Positions 55,495 to 63,958 of a stretch of 64,000 nt of DNA are shown here, piece by piece (positions within the stretch are counted from its first letter, which is position 1; each line of letters begins with the position of its first letter). The notes below the pieces were generated by a model. It was not told the origin of the DNA. It saw only the letters and a program-made list of their open reading frames with translations, and searched no databases. The translations under genes were made by a program, and so were the position numbers. This stretch comes from Spirosoma arboris. GTDB lineage: Bacteria; Bacteroidota; Bacteroidia; Cytophagales; Spirosomataceae. The stretch spans positions 1 through 64,000 of the forward strand of contig NZ_WPIN01000011.1 of NCBI RefSeq assembly GCF_009754945.1, read 5' to 3'.

Positions 55495-55616
55495 CCTTAT
55501 TTGAATTTATTATAGCTCCTTAGCTCGCCTTTATCCCTATTCGATGAAAGATGCATTGATTCAAGACAGATTATTGGAAAAAGCGAATTGAAGCCAAGTA
55601 ACCATATCTAAAACGA

Positions 55617-56111
55617 TTACATAGCTTCTTTGATCTCATGCCTTGAAAACCACTGAAAACCGCGTTCAACGGCCATTTTATTATCGTATATGTCGTGAAA
55701 CTCTACTTTCAGAGTAATCGGGTTTAACTGATCACGGACACGGTTCAATGCCTCTTCGCTCTCCTGGGGAGCAAGAGAGGCATCAAAAATTGTCAGGAAT
55801 GAAGTGGGTAGAATAACTTTTCGCACGGACTCATTTACGCTAATCCTTGTGTAAGATCGACTATCTAATTCTAGGCAATCTTCGATAGACGTATATGCTT
55901 TATCATCTTTTTGAAAAATGAGCCGATCAATAATCATCGGCCCTAAGCCATTGTTCGTGACTCGAACATAGATATGACCCTGGCGGTCTTCCAAATCAAT
56001 TTGTCCTAATGGCTTGAGGGATTTTTCATTATGGGTTCGCTGCAAATACACCTGCCAAAACAAGCCTATTAATGCCAACACTGAAATAACCACCGTCATA
56101 TCACCCATCAT
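55617..56111 (-). CDS. Membrane-anchored protein of unknown function
   Basis: 164 residues. One N-terminal membrane helix (TVVISVLALIGLFWQVYL), then a beta-rich soluble part (GQIDLEDRQGHIYVRVTNNGLGPMIIDRLIF). It lies 54 bp downstream of the radical SAM gene on the same strand and may share its transcript. A broken paralogue lies at 51236-51490 beside the Argonaute locus. No family recognised. Confidence 0.55.
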   Translation of the reverse strand: MMGDMTVVISVLALIGLFWQVYLQRTHNEKSLKPLGQIDLEDRQGHIYVRVTNNGLGPMIIDRLIFQKDDKAYTSIEDCLELDSRSYTRISVNESVRKVILPTSFLTIFDASLAPQESEEALNRVRDQLNPITLKVEFHDIYDNKMAVERGFQWFSRHEIKEAM

Positions 56112-56165
56112 TGTCAGCCTGACCTTTCCTGGTTAAGTCTAGAACGAGAGGATACCGAGCAGGAG

Positions 56166-57500
56166 TTAAAGCATCTTAAAATCCCGGAGTCGTTTCAACC
56201 GTTCTTTAGCCTGAAGATCATACAGTAACGGAATGATTCGGTGATAGAGGCTGCATTGAGGATCTTTGCCGTTCAACCTATAGACGGGACAACCACTGGT
56301 ACAGACCGCATTGTATCGACAAGATTTACAGTCATTCGACCGATTCTCCTCTTCATGACTGCCCTGCTCAATCATATCGACCAAGTCTAAGTCAGGGTTG
56401 AAGATAGAGTGGGACGATTGGTGCTCGTCGCCAAAGTGGACATGGCAGTAATTGAGGGTGCCATCGACATAAATAGCTCCCCCGGAAAATCCAGATGCAC
56501 ACGTCTGAAACCCTAATTCATGAGGCTTGAGATCACAGAATTGATGCCGATGAGAGAATTGCCAGCCGGTCTGAATGGCTTCTTCCATGAGGGCGTAGGA
56601 TGCCAGAAGATTGCTTTCTAAAAGCTCTGCATCAAGTGCTTCGCCTTTGACAATTGAATAGCGAAACGGCACATCCAGATCGATTAAATAGCGGGTCAAC
56701 TCGGGTAGTCCCTTCAGATTCTGGTTAGTGACGACGGTGTTAACCGCTACTGGAATGTGATGAGCTAATAACGTTCTTAAATTCCGATCAATGCGTTTAA
56801 ATGTGCCTGTACCCTGTTTGAATGATCTACTGGCATCATTGTAAGCTTCGACACCATCTAGTGAAATACCGAAGCTAACAGCATGCTCCTCACAAAACGT
56901 GATGATCTCATCGGTTAGAATAGTCAGATTGGTAATGAAAGATGCCTCAAAGCGGCATCCTAGTTCATGTAACTGTTGGCGAATTTCAGGGATAAACGCT
57001 TTCCAGGATTTGAACTGGGTTAAGGGCTCACCACCGGCCAGCCGGAATTTAATGTGTTTAAGCTTTCGCTTAATAACTGTTTCGACCACCTTCTCCAGCA
57101 ATTGCTGTTTAGTGCTATCCGACATACCGTCGGTGGTGTTCAGGGTCGATATGTAGCAATAGCTACAAACCAGATTACAGCGGTTGGTGGTATGAATCCA
57201 GAAATTGAGCGATTGAGGGGAACTTGGCTTTTCCGGCTTGCTGAACTGGTCATCAAACCGAATAATTTCGGTTTGTGAGAGAAGTTTAAAATAATCCTCC
57301 AAAACGGTCGGAGAAATGTCTAGCCGCTCGCTCAATACAGAGACCGTAGAGCGGCCATCAATGGCCTTTATAATATCGGCTTGAGCCTCTGTTAGAAGGC
57401 GAAGCGATTGTGGATAAGCACAATTGACAGCAAAGGAATATCCCGGCTCAATTGGCCGCAGCAACAGATGCGGTGATTTGACGGGGATCAATGGCTTCAT
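56166..57500 (-). CDS. Radical SAM/SPASM peptide-maturase-like enzyme
   Basis: About 444 residues from ATG 57500 (frame open to 57557). A PqqD-like winged-helix leader-binding region comes first (LLLRPIEPGYSFAVNCAYPQSLRLLTEAQADIIKAIDGR). The radical SAM site is CNLVCSYCY (CxxxCxxC binding a [4Fe-4S]), with GGEP for SAM binding. A C-terminal SPASM domain follows, with Cys in TCASGFSGGAIYVDGTLNYCHVHFG and CKSCRYNAVCTSGCP ... CSLYHRI, for two auxiliary clusters. Such enzymes install thioether, C-C or other crosslinks in ribosomal peptides. The candidate precursor gene overlaps its 5' end. Confidence 0.9.
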   Translation of the reverse strand: MKPLIPVKSPHLLLRPIEPGYSFAVNCAYPQSLRLLTEAQADIIKAIDGRSTVSVLSERLDISPTVLEDYFKLLSQTEIIRFDDQFSKPEKPSSPQSLNFWIHTTNRCNLVCSYCYISTLNTTDGMSDSTKQQLLEKVVETVIKRKLKHIKFRLAGGEPLTQFKSWKAFIPEIRQQLHELGCRFEASFITNLTILTDEIITFCEEHAVSFGISLDGVEAYNDASRSFKQGTGTFKRIDRNLRTLLAHHIPVAVNTVVTNQNLKGLPELTRYLIDLDVPFRYSIVKGEALDAELLESNLLASYALMEEAIQTGWQFSHRHQFCDLKPHELGFQTCASGFSGGAIYVDGTLNYCHVHFGDEHQSSHSIFNPDLDLVDMIEQGSHEEENRSNDCKSCRYNAVCTSGCPVYRLNGKDPQCSLYHRIIPLLYDLQAKERLKRLRDFKML

Positions 57501-57636
57501 CGTCTTCAGTCGAATAGTAAGCTGAACAATCGCAATTGGTATTGATAGATGGGGCAATCAGTTCTTTTGGGCCGATTAGTTTTGTCAGGATTGAAAAATC
57601 ATCAAACAAAATATCGTTCTTGCGGACCGCGGTCAT
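57448..57636 (-). CDS. 62-residue candidate RiPP precursor peptide
   Basis: ATG 57636 to TGA 57448, overlapping the radical SAM gene by about 53 bp in another frame. The N-terminal leader-like part is MTAVRKNDILFDDFSILTKL, then PKELIAPSI and a core-like region NTNCDCSAYYSTEDDEAIDP with two cysteines, ending ITASVAAAN. Position, size and Cys content fit a substrate of the SPASM enzyme, whose PqqD-like part would bind the leader. The modification type cannot be told; thioether (sactipeptide/ranthipeptide) is one option. Confidence 0.65.
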   Translation of the reverse strand: MTAVRKNDILFDDFSILTKLIGPKELIAPSINTNCDCSAYYSTEDDEAIDPRQITASVAAAN

Positions 57637-57717
57637 AGTTGAAGTTTTTTAAAGTGATACCTGCCCGAAAGTTACAGCATTAGATCCGGCCTCCATTAAC
57701 GATAACGCTTGTATCGA

Positions 57718-57736
57718 ACAAGTCTATTGCTTGTTT
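57718..57736. promoter_or_regulatory. AACAAG / CTTGTT inverted repeat between divergent genes
   Basis: AACAAG and CTTGTT separated by 7 bases lie in the 131-bp gap between the precursor gene and the XRE regulator, about 30 bp upstream of the regulator start. A probable operator for the XRE protein. Confidence 0.4.
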
Positions 57737-57767
57737 TTTACCAGAGCGATTTCATTTAGATTTGTAC

Positions 57768-58175
57768 ATGGACACACATGTAATACACCAGGGGCGTAAC
57801 GTAAAGCGGATTCGGGAGATGCTTGGGATCAAGCAGGATGTTCTGGCAACGTCATTGGGACTTAGTCAGCAGTCAATCTCTCAAATAGAGCAAAAAGAAG
57901 TATTAGAGATTGCTACATTGCAAAAAGTATCAAAAGCCCTTGGCGTTTCAGAAGACGCCATAAAGAGTTTTTCTGAAGAAGCCGTAGTTAATATTGTAGC
58001 CAATACGATCAACAACCATGATCAATCGGCTGTTGTAAATTACTATCCAACCTTCAATCCGATTGATAAAATAGTTGAATTGTACGAAGAAAAATCAGCC
58101 CTTTACGAGAGAATGCTCACACTGGAAAAAGAAAGAAATGAATTGTTACTGAAACTACTAAATTCAAAAGAATAA
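57768..58175 (+). CDS. XRE-family helix-turn-helix regulator
   Basis: About 135 residues from ATG 57768. HTH_3 domain in the first 70 residues (RIREMLGIKQDVLATSLGLSQQSISQIEQKE), then a C-terminal coiled-coil tail (IVELYEEKSALYERMLTLEKERNELLLKLL) for oligomerisation. Divergent from the precursor/radical SAM genes, so it probably controls them. Similar HTH plus coiled-coil proteins are common in Bacteroidota. Confidence 0.85.
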   Translation: MDTHVIHQGRNVKRIREMLGIKQDVLATSLGLSQQSISQIEQKEVLEIATLQKVSKALGVSEDAIKSFSEEAVVNIVANTINNHDQSAVVNYYPTFNPIDKIVELYEEKSALYERMLTLEKERNELLLKLLNSKE

Positions 58176-58183
58176 GCTGGAAA

Positions 58184-58699
58184 GAATTTACCATTTTTGG
58201 GCAAATAGAGGAGACGCATCGGCTGCGGCTTGCCCGTGTTCTAATAGAATTTCACGATATTTAATCAGTGCAATAGACTTATAATCAGCTTCTGATATAA
58301 AATCAGGTAGCTTAAAAACATCTTTAGCAATCACATTTCGCATCCACATTTCAGCGATCGGCGAATGTTCTAATTTGGGTTCATAACCTGAAAATCTAGT
58401 CAGCTACTTGGGCAATGAAATCAGCTTGACTCAGTTGACCCTGCCAATAGTTTTGCACGAGTAAGCGTAAATAGGGTTCGTATGGTATGATTATACTATC
58501 ACTCGGCAAATAGCCAAGATGGGCCTCAATCAGAACGTGCCCTTCTCTCTTGAGGTTTGGTATATTGTGGCATCAAGAAGCAGATTATCCCAGCTTACTG
58601 TATCTAGACGAGCTTCCAGGAGTGTTCCAGTAAAAACGATTTCAAAACATTTATCGTCACTGTTATTTTTTTAATATTTTTTTGACGCACATCCATTGT
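58184..58699 (-). pseudogene. Broken hypothetical gene(s)
   Basis: The minus strand codes in pieces: KCFEIVFTGTLLEARLDTVSW, then (another frame) GHVLIEAHLGYLPSDSIIIPY ... VQNYWQGQLSQADFIAQVAD and a stop. After that comes EHSPIAEMWMRNVIAKDVFKL ... YREILLEHGQAAADASPLFAQ, ending at 58184. At least two frameshifts are present in the first piece. The last two pieces could be two overlapping small genes. No family recognised. Confidence 0.5.
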
Positions 58700-58812
58700 C
58701 CGCACCTATATTATAAGTGATCCAATTTATTTATATTAGCATAATAATATTAAATATCAAGGCATAATTTATTAAAATAAAGATAGTTTCCTTTACTTTA
58801 AACTAAATTATC

Positions 58813-59454
58813 ATGGGAGAAAAAGAAGTCCACGCTCAGCAGTATAAAGAGCGCTTTGATTTAAACGAGCAACAAGCCAAAACATGGGGAGAATTTCTTA
58901 AACGGAAACGCGATTTCACGCAAAGATACGGCGCTGATTATACTGACATTTTGCTGAAAGACGAGAAAAAAACATTAGAGGCTAAATTTAGCCAAGATCA
59001 TAAAGATTTGAATGAACAACACTACCAAGAATGGTTGAAATATCACGAAAATGAACCACAGAGTAAGCCTTACAACCTACCCAAATTTCTAAAAAATCCA
59101 GAAGGAATAAAAGACCAAAGCAGAACTGATAAAAGCCCTAACCAAGTCGTTAGCCACACTTTTCGTCAACCACTATTTGTTAATCCTTTTAAGCAAGTAG
59201 ATGAAGTACAACAGAACCTACCCCCCAGCCAAACAAAGAATAGTGAGGCATCAAAAGATTTTTTGAACACAACGCACCCTACGTCAATAGAAAACTCTGA
59301 AAAAGAAACTACAGAACTAACAGAAAGGAAGATTGACACCATGTCTTCACGGTTTTCGCAGAGTTTGAGGTATACTCAAGCTCGTGAGAGTATTGGGCAG
59401 TTCTCCGGGAAAGTGCGTGACCTAAAGACCAAAAAGGGTAAAGATAGAGAATAA
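58813..59454 (+). CDS. Hypothetical charged protein of the integrated element
   Basis: 213 residues, highly charged and low in hydrophobic residues, without signal or membrane segment. N-terminal helical part (NEQQAKTWGEFLKRKRDFTQRYGADY), long disordered Ser/Thr/Pro-rich linker, basic C-terminus (FSGKVRDLKTKKGKDRE). It may be an accessory protein of a mobile element, but I recognise no family. Confidence 0.5.
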   Translation: MGEKEVHAQQYKERFDLNEQQAKTWGEFLKRKRDFTQRYGADYTDILLKDEKKTLEAKFSQDHKDLNEQHYQEWLKYHENEPQSKPYNLPKFLKNPEGIKDQSRTDKSPNQVVSHTFRQPLFVNPFKQVDEVQQNLPPSQTKNSEASKDFLNTTHPTSIENSEKETTELTERKIDTMSSRFSQSLRYTQARESIGQFSGKVRDLKTKKGKDRE

Positions 59455-59466
59455 GCTTTGTCTATG

Positions 59467-59727
59467 TCAGTCCTTATCAGGTTCGATGTGCCGACCTTTC
59501 GTTCTATTTGGCGTATTAGGTCGATCCCCTTTCAACCAAGATGGAAGTCGATCCCTAGTTTGCTCCTTTATAAGTTGCTGCCTACCTGCTTGAAAACCGG
59601 CGTTTCGTATATTCTCAACATTAATTTTCGCCAATTGCTCAGCAAGTTCTGGCATGTATGCTGCGATGGTATAACCTTCATTAAAGCCTTTTAAATAGTC
59701 TGGTTCGACTTTATCTTGATCTTCCAT
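59467..59727 (-). CDS. Small hypothetical protein
   Basis: 86 residues (YLKGFNEGYTIAAYMPELAEQLAKI ... GFQAGRQQLIKE), acidic and helical. It follows the excisionase-like gene by 2 bp and is likely co-transcribed with it. Similar small proteins accompany excisionases in Bacteroidota elements. Confidence 0.55.
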   Translation of the reverse strand: MEDQDKVEPDYLKGFNEGYTIAAYMPELAEQLAKINVENIRNAGFQAGRQQLIKEQTRDRLPSWLKGDRPNTPNRTKGRHIEPDKD

Positions 59728-59729
59728 AG

Positions 59730-59999
59730 TTAGAACGTATTTTTAGCGTTTTGCTCAAGATAAGCTTCAACTGAAGCTCGGTCGTAAAGAATAATCTTTT
59801 TTTGCGGTTGAGTAAAACGAATCTTCCCTTCATCTCTCAATTTCTGCAATGTTGTTTTCGATTTGATATTTAAAAGCAGCATCGCTTGTTCGTCGGAAAC
59901 CCATTTTTCTTTTTCCTGCCCTGCCTTCTCTATAAGCCGAGCAACAACCTGCTCAATCAGAATATAAAAAGCTTCGTCTTGCAGGCAGATTACTTCCAT
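59730..59999 (-). CDS. Excisionase-like helix-turn-helix protein
   Basis: 89 residues. After a short N-terminal helix comes an HTH_17/MerR-like domain: WVSDEQAMLLLNIKSKTTLQKLRDEGKIRFTQPQKKIILYDRASVEAYLEQN. This family supplies excision factors to Bacteroidota integrative elements. The tyrosine recombinase lies 1.5 kb upstream, with an IS630 between. Confidence 0.8.
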   Translation of the reverse strand: MEVICLQDEAFYILIEQVVARLIEKAGQEKEKWVSDEQAMLLLNIKSKTTLQKLRDEGKIRFTQPQKKIILYDRASVEAYLEQNAKNTF

Positions 60000-60226
60000 T
60001 TTATTTAATAAACGTAAGATTAAAGCTGTAAATAAGTAGACTATTATTTATAAGAAATCATTTTTAATTCACTTACTCTTATTTTCTATTTGCAAATTAA
60101 GATTATTAAAGCCGACAACCTTATAAAATTGCCCAAGCCGTGTAGTTTCTTCCCCAATGCCTGATTTCACGAATCCAAATAGTACGCGCAACCATTGCAA
60201 TCCCATACTTATTATTGATCCGTGAA

Positions 60227-61251
60227 TTAATCTGTAAAGAAGGCTACCTCCTTTTTATGGAAGAAGACCTGAACTAGTTTCCGATTCCCCTCTAATAAAT
60301 TGACCTGTTCTAAGACCGCTACCGTCAGATCATCTAAGGACAGAAACACTCGGTTTTTCAATCCCTGTTTGATCTGATTCCACACTAATTCGGTTGGGTT
60401 TAGCTCGGGACTATAAGCTGGCAAACGCTCCAAGTGTACTCGTCCAGGGCGCTCTTTTAAAAATGCTTTGACTGCTTCTCCACTGTGGATCGAAGCCCCA
60501 TCCCAGATAATAAGCAAATCGCGCTTACGATAGCGACTGCACAACTTGTCTAAAAACCAGATTATATCTTCGCCACTGAAGGAGTGATCCTGACCTCCGA
60601 CATAAATGCGACCATTAGGAGCGATAGCGGCAATCAAGCTCAGATGGTCCCGACCTGCTTTTTCCATTAATACAGGCGTTTTACCTCGCGGTGCCCAAGT
60701 TAAACCCAGCATGGGCAATAAATAACAGGCTGACTCATCGACATAAAGAATGACTCGTTGCTCAGCTTGCGCTTTTTTTAAGTTCAGTCGGACCGCCGAT
60801 GCGGTAAGTGTTCGACTCGCCATTGCTCGACTCGTTGGGCGTTCTGCTGACGCGCTTTGGGCTGCGGTTTCTGCCGGCTCCATTCGGCCTTTTTCAGTAA
60901 ACGCCCCACTTGTGAGGGATCGTAACTAACACCAAAGAGTCGCTTGATGACTTCATTAACGCGTGGTCTTGTCCATATATGACCTGGAAAGCCATGATGT
61001 TCAGCGCCTTTGTTTAACTCCTCAATCAACTGCGTTATCTGCAAGTCGGTTAGTCGGCAAGCTGGTCCGGTGGGCTTATGCCAAGCTAAAGCGGCTTGAC
61101 CGTCCTGGCGATATTTTTTCAGCGTTCGGCTGACCCATCCTTCAGTTAGGCCTAGGGCTTGAGCAATCATGGTTTGTTTCCAGCCAGCCTCTTTTAGTTC
61201 TGCACACCGTCGACGCAATAACTCATAGTCAGATGGTTTATAAGTTGCCAT
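60227..61251 (-). pseudogene. IS630 transposase in two frames, disrupted by a 16-bp insertion
   Basis: The HTH half (MATYKPSDYELLRRRCAELKEAGW ... GLTEGWVSRTLKKYRQDG ... HIWTRPRVNEVIKRLFG) runs from about 61251 to QWRVEHLP at 60804. The DDE half (VILYVDESACYLLPML ... LLIIWDGASIH ... YSPELNPTELVWNQIKQGLKN) is open to 60227. Between them lies the 16-mer at 60788-60803. Without it the HTH frame continues PELKK into an A7 run, after which the DDE half is in the +1 frame. The other IS630 (38.2 kb) has the same A7 run and frame relation, so the element may normally rely on frameshifting. Confidence 0.85.
60788..60803 (-). repeat. 16-bp GC-rich insertion, copy E (in IS630 transposase)
   Basis: Minus-strand sequence CGCATCGGCGGTCCGA after CTTAC. 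The most diverged of the five copies. The homologous IS630 at 38.7 kb lacks it, reading directly FPELKK where this one has LP, the insertion, then ELKK. Confidence 0.75.
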
Positions 61252-61505
61252 GACCAACAAAGAATCAAGCTTTACAAGCCTACTCACGGATCAATAAAGG
61301 AAGATACCCAATTCTGGCAATAATCCTGATGATTATCATTTATTCTGGACACAGAGCGATTACTTTTCAAATACTCGAAATAGAAAAGAATATAACTCGA
61401 AGGAAATGGCAGACCTCCCATGGAGTGAATGGTTGGAAACGGTAGGATAATGTAGCTCCTGTTCTCGCCCTTTACCGGCAAATAGTTTCTGTTTCAAGAC
61501 ATAGA

Positions 61506-62723
61506 TCACTCCATCCCCAAAACAGCATCAAGCGCATCATCAGCTGTTTTATTTATGAAATTGCTCTGATACCCAATCGTGGTTGTGATATTAGAGTGCC
61601 GATAAAGCTTCTGTAACATCTGAACCGGTATTTTGTCGCCTGAGATATTGCCAAACGTATGCCGCGCAATGTGCATGGTTACAGGCTTAGCAATTCCAGC
61701 CCGTTCAGAGATTATGGTCAGAGCCTTATTAAGCCGTTTTACAGCATAGGAAATCTTCCGCTGTACATGGTATGTATCCTCTGAGTCCTCTAGCACTTTC
61801 AACTCGGGGAATATTAAATCGTTTTTCTTTGGCTGTTTTTTATATTGCTTCAGAATAGCAAGCACTTTTTCAGGCGTTTTCAATGAACCGGCCTTGTTGT
61901 TCTTGCCCATCGTATAATGCATCCGGTCATCTTGGAAATCCGACCATTTCATTCGCAAGACATCCGAAATCCGCATTCCAGCAAAATAAAAAGACACTAA
62001 CCATATGTTCCGTGCGTGATTCAAATATTCGTTATCAGACAGATCAATCTGTTCAAGGTTTTTGACTTCTGATGGTACAAGTCCGATCTTTATGGAGTCT
62101 GGAAACTTGATAGAAATCTTGCCTTTACCGAACGGATAATATTTCGCATCGACCATATTACCTGCAATCGCCTGATTATAGACCGTTCGGATAACGATTA
62201 AATGATTGATGACCGTGCGTTCACTAATCTGGCGTGTACCCTTCAGATAAGCCCTAAAACGGTTTAAAAGTGGCACATCAATTTCAGAGAAAGTTATATC
62301 AGCTCCGTCTAGGAATTCACGAAAATGCTTGATACGAGCTTCATCGGTTTTTACACGGTTGTACTTACCCTCATTCCGCATATTTTCGATACATTGGCTA
62401 GCCAACGTAAAAAATGATTTACCATCCTTTGGCTTGATCTGCTTACGAATGGCGCTCACCGATACGTCTTTTTGTTGGACTTGAAGATCAATCAATTTAT
62501 CACTGACCTCCGCTTTCTTCTTCAGGATCAAATTATTCAACCGTGTGGAATTGGGGTGGCTTTTCTTGACTTTTTGACTTGAAGCATCCCATTCACTTTC
62601 AAGCAGGTTAAACCCCAAATGAAAAAAGGTTGATTTTCGATCTTGGGTAATGCGTAGAGCAAGCGGATATGTATTATCTAGATTTCGCTTTTTGCGCAGG
62701 ACAACTTTAATTGCTGAAGCCAT
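61506..62723 (-). CDS. Tyrosine recombinase / integrase
   Basis: 405 residues. Arm-type DNA-binding N-terminus (VVLRKKRNLDNTYPLALRITQDRKSTFFHLGF), SAM-like core-binding domain, then the catalytic domain with Arg in FAGMRISDVLRMKW, HIARHTF (His-x-x-Arg) and the C-terminal Tyr in YRHSNITTTIGYQ. Apparently intact. It faces a tRNA 3'-end fragment about 200 bp upstream of its start, so it most likely integrated the element on its left. Confidence 0.93.
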   Translation of the reverse strand: MASAIKVVLRKKRNLDNTYPLALRITQDRKSTFFHLGFNLLESEWDASSQKVKKSHPNSTRLNNLILKKKAEVSDKLIDLQVQQKDVSVSAIRKQIKPKDGKSFFTLASQCIENMRNEGKYNRVKTDEARIKHFREFLDGADITFSEIDVPLLNRFRAYLKGTRQISERTVINHLIVIRTVYNQAIAGNMVDAKYYPFGKGKISIKFPDSIKIGLVPSEVKNLEQIDLSDNEYLNHARNIWLVSFYFAGMRISDVLRMKWSDFQDDRMHYTMGKNNKAGSLKTPEKVLAILKQYKKQPKKNDLIFPELKVLEDSEDTYHVQRKISYAVKRLNKALTIISERAGIAKPVTMHIARHTFGNISGDKIPVQMLQKLYRHSNITTTIGYQSNFINKTADDALDAVLGME

Positions 62724-62871
62724 AAAATGATTATATTAGATGCGGTAAATCACTCTAATTGAGGCCCAAACAAAAGCATTTGGTACAACATAGGTACAAC
62801 AAATCGTGTTTTTTTATGGTTTCCTGTAATTCAATAATAAATATAAATATTTGATAATCAGCAGATATTAA

Positions 62872-62898
62872 ACCATATCGCACCATATGAGACCATAT
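62872..62898. promoter_or_regulatory. Three ACCATAT direct repeats with 10-bp spacing
   Basis: ACCATAT at 62872, 62882 and 62892, one DNA turn apart, between the integrase gene and the tRNA fragment. Fits arm-type integrase sites or excisionase sites on one face of the helix. Confidence 0.55.
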
Positions 62899-62908
62899 TC
62901 CATAGAAT

Positions 62909-62951
62909 TCATAACCCTAAGGTCGGCAGTTCGATCCTGCTCCCCGCTACT
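62909..62951 (+). other. tRNA 3'-end fragment, probable attachment site
   Basis: GGTCGGCAGTTCGATCCTGC followed by TCCCCGCTA has the T-arm (GGCAG, TTCGATC, CTGCT) and the acceptor strand of a tRNA, but no D or anticodon arm stands before it. Integrative elements using tyrosine recombinases often leave such a copy at one end. A complete tRNA should lie at the other end, outside this window. Confidence 0.65.
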
Positions 62952-62955
62952 TAGC

Positions 62956-62993
62956 AAAAAAAGTCCTTTACAAGCACGTAGAGGACTTTTTTT
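62956..62993. terminator. Bidirectional terminator after the tRNA fragment
   Basis: AAAAAAAGTCCT ... AGGACTTTTTTT hairpin directly after the tRNA 3' end, with A- and T-tails on both sides. This is probably the native terminator of the tRNA gene. Confidence 0.75.
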
Positions 62994-62999
62994 ATGCTT

Positions 63000-63390
63000 T
63001 AAGAGGCTTTTTGAGGTGTGTGCTGAATGCAACACAATAAACTTAGTGCATTTATAAGTATGGTTCAATACTCTTAATATATGAATTTCACTCCTATATA
63101 TTCCTTCTGAAATTGCCTATAGCGTTTCACTTTTACCCTGAATTAATTAGCGCTGCGGTTCTTTTATACATTTATTCCCCTATATAGCTTAATCAAGTAG
63201 TGAGCTAGCTCAAGTTCTACCCTTGTGCAGATCCGTAGCCGATGCGCCTGCAAGTAAACGTAGACTTGAAGAATCAGTAGGTATTGATACTTCCTTTACC
63301 GTTAATGCTATACGTCATAGTCTTGCTAAGCGCAGGATACGTGTCATTAGCGTGTGCATGCAATAATCATAGTAGCTGAAGAGTTGCTCC
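63000..63390. other. Gene-free stretch
   Basis: No reading frame of note. One short stretch at about 63245-63345 reads like an integrase tail on the plus strand (RLEESVGIDTSFTVNAIRHSLAKR resembles the HxxR region) but is too short and broken to be called. Confidence 0.3.
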
Positions 63391-63393
63391 GGG

Positions 63394-63807
63394 CTAAATA
63401 TCCAAAATTGCAGTGAGACCATTGGAACTAATTGGAGCCGACGTATGCTGATGTGTCACTTTCCAGCCGTTTTCAAATTTTGAAAATCCGAGTGTTATTC
63501 GATTCTTCATACTCCTTAAAACAGCACCGTCGCTTGAAATAGCTTGAAACTGAATCAGGGCACTGGCAAATCCTACATTGCCTGACTGATGAATATTCAC
63601 CATGTCGAAGTCAACTTTTACTTTTTCTTCCCCTAAAGAACCAAGCCAGTCTTTAATAACTTTACTCCATTCCAGTGAGTTCGACTGATAACCTTGATCC
63701 CACATATCGAATATAACGGCTTGCTCATCGTACAGATTGATCATGGCCGTTGTGTCCTTACGCCAAGCAGAAGTTTGGTAAATCGTGAAAAATTCTTCGA
63801 TCTCCAT
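63394..63807 (-). CDS. SnoaL/DUF4440-like nuclear transport factor 2 fold protein
   Basis: 137 residues. Pattern typical of the NTF2-like superfamily: FFTIYQTSAWRKDTTAMINLYDEQAVIFDMW at the N-terminus and ITLGFSKFENGWKVTHQHTSAPI at the end, as in DUF4440/SnoaL-like small enzymes. Cytoplasmic; substrate unknown. It lies outside the presumed integrated element. Confidence 0.8.
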   Translation of the reverse strand: MEIEEFFTIYQTSAWRKDTTAMINLYDEQAVIFDMWDQGYQSNSLEWSKVIKDWLGSLGEEKVKVDFDMVNIHQSGNVGFASALIQFQAISSDGAVLRSMKNRITLGFSKFENGWKVTHQHTSAPISSNGLTAILDI

Positions 63808-63958
63808 AAAACCTATTTTAATTTTTTAAGGATTTTCCTAGTTCTCTCAAAAGTGCAGTTAGCTAAGTCCAAAACACCCGTCGAAGACAATGTGGCTCTG
63901 GTAGAAGATGGCCACATTCTGGAGATACCCTTCGTTTTGCCCTTTACTTTATAGGGTA

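Larger units (their letters stand above)
60215..61294 (-). mobile_element. IS630-family element, inactivated by a 16-bp insertion
   Basis: Ends TTGATCCGTGA (60215) and TCACGGATCAA (61294) are inverted repeats flanked on both sides by TA, the IS630 target. Length 1080 bp. It lies between the excisionase-like and integrase genes. Confidence 0.9.
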
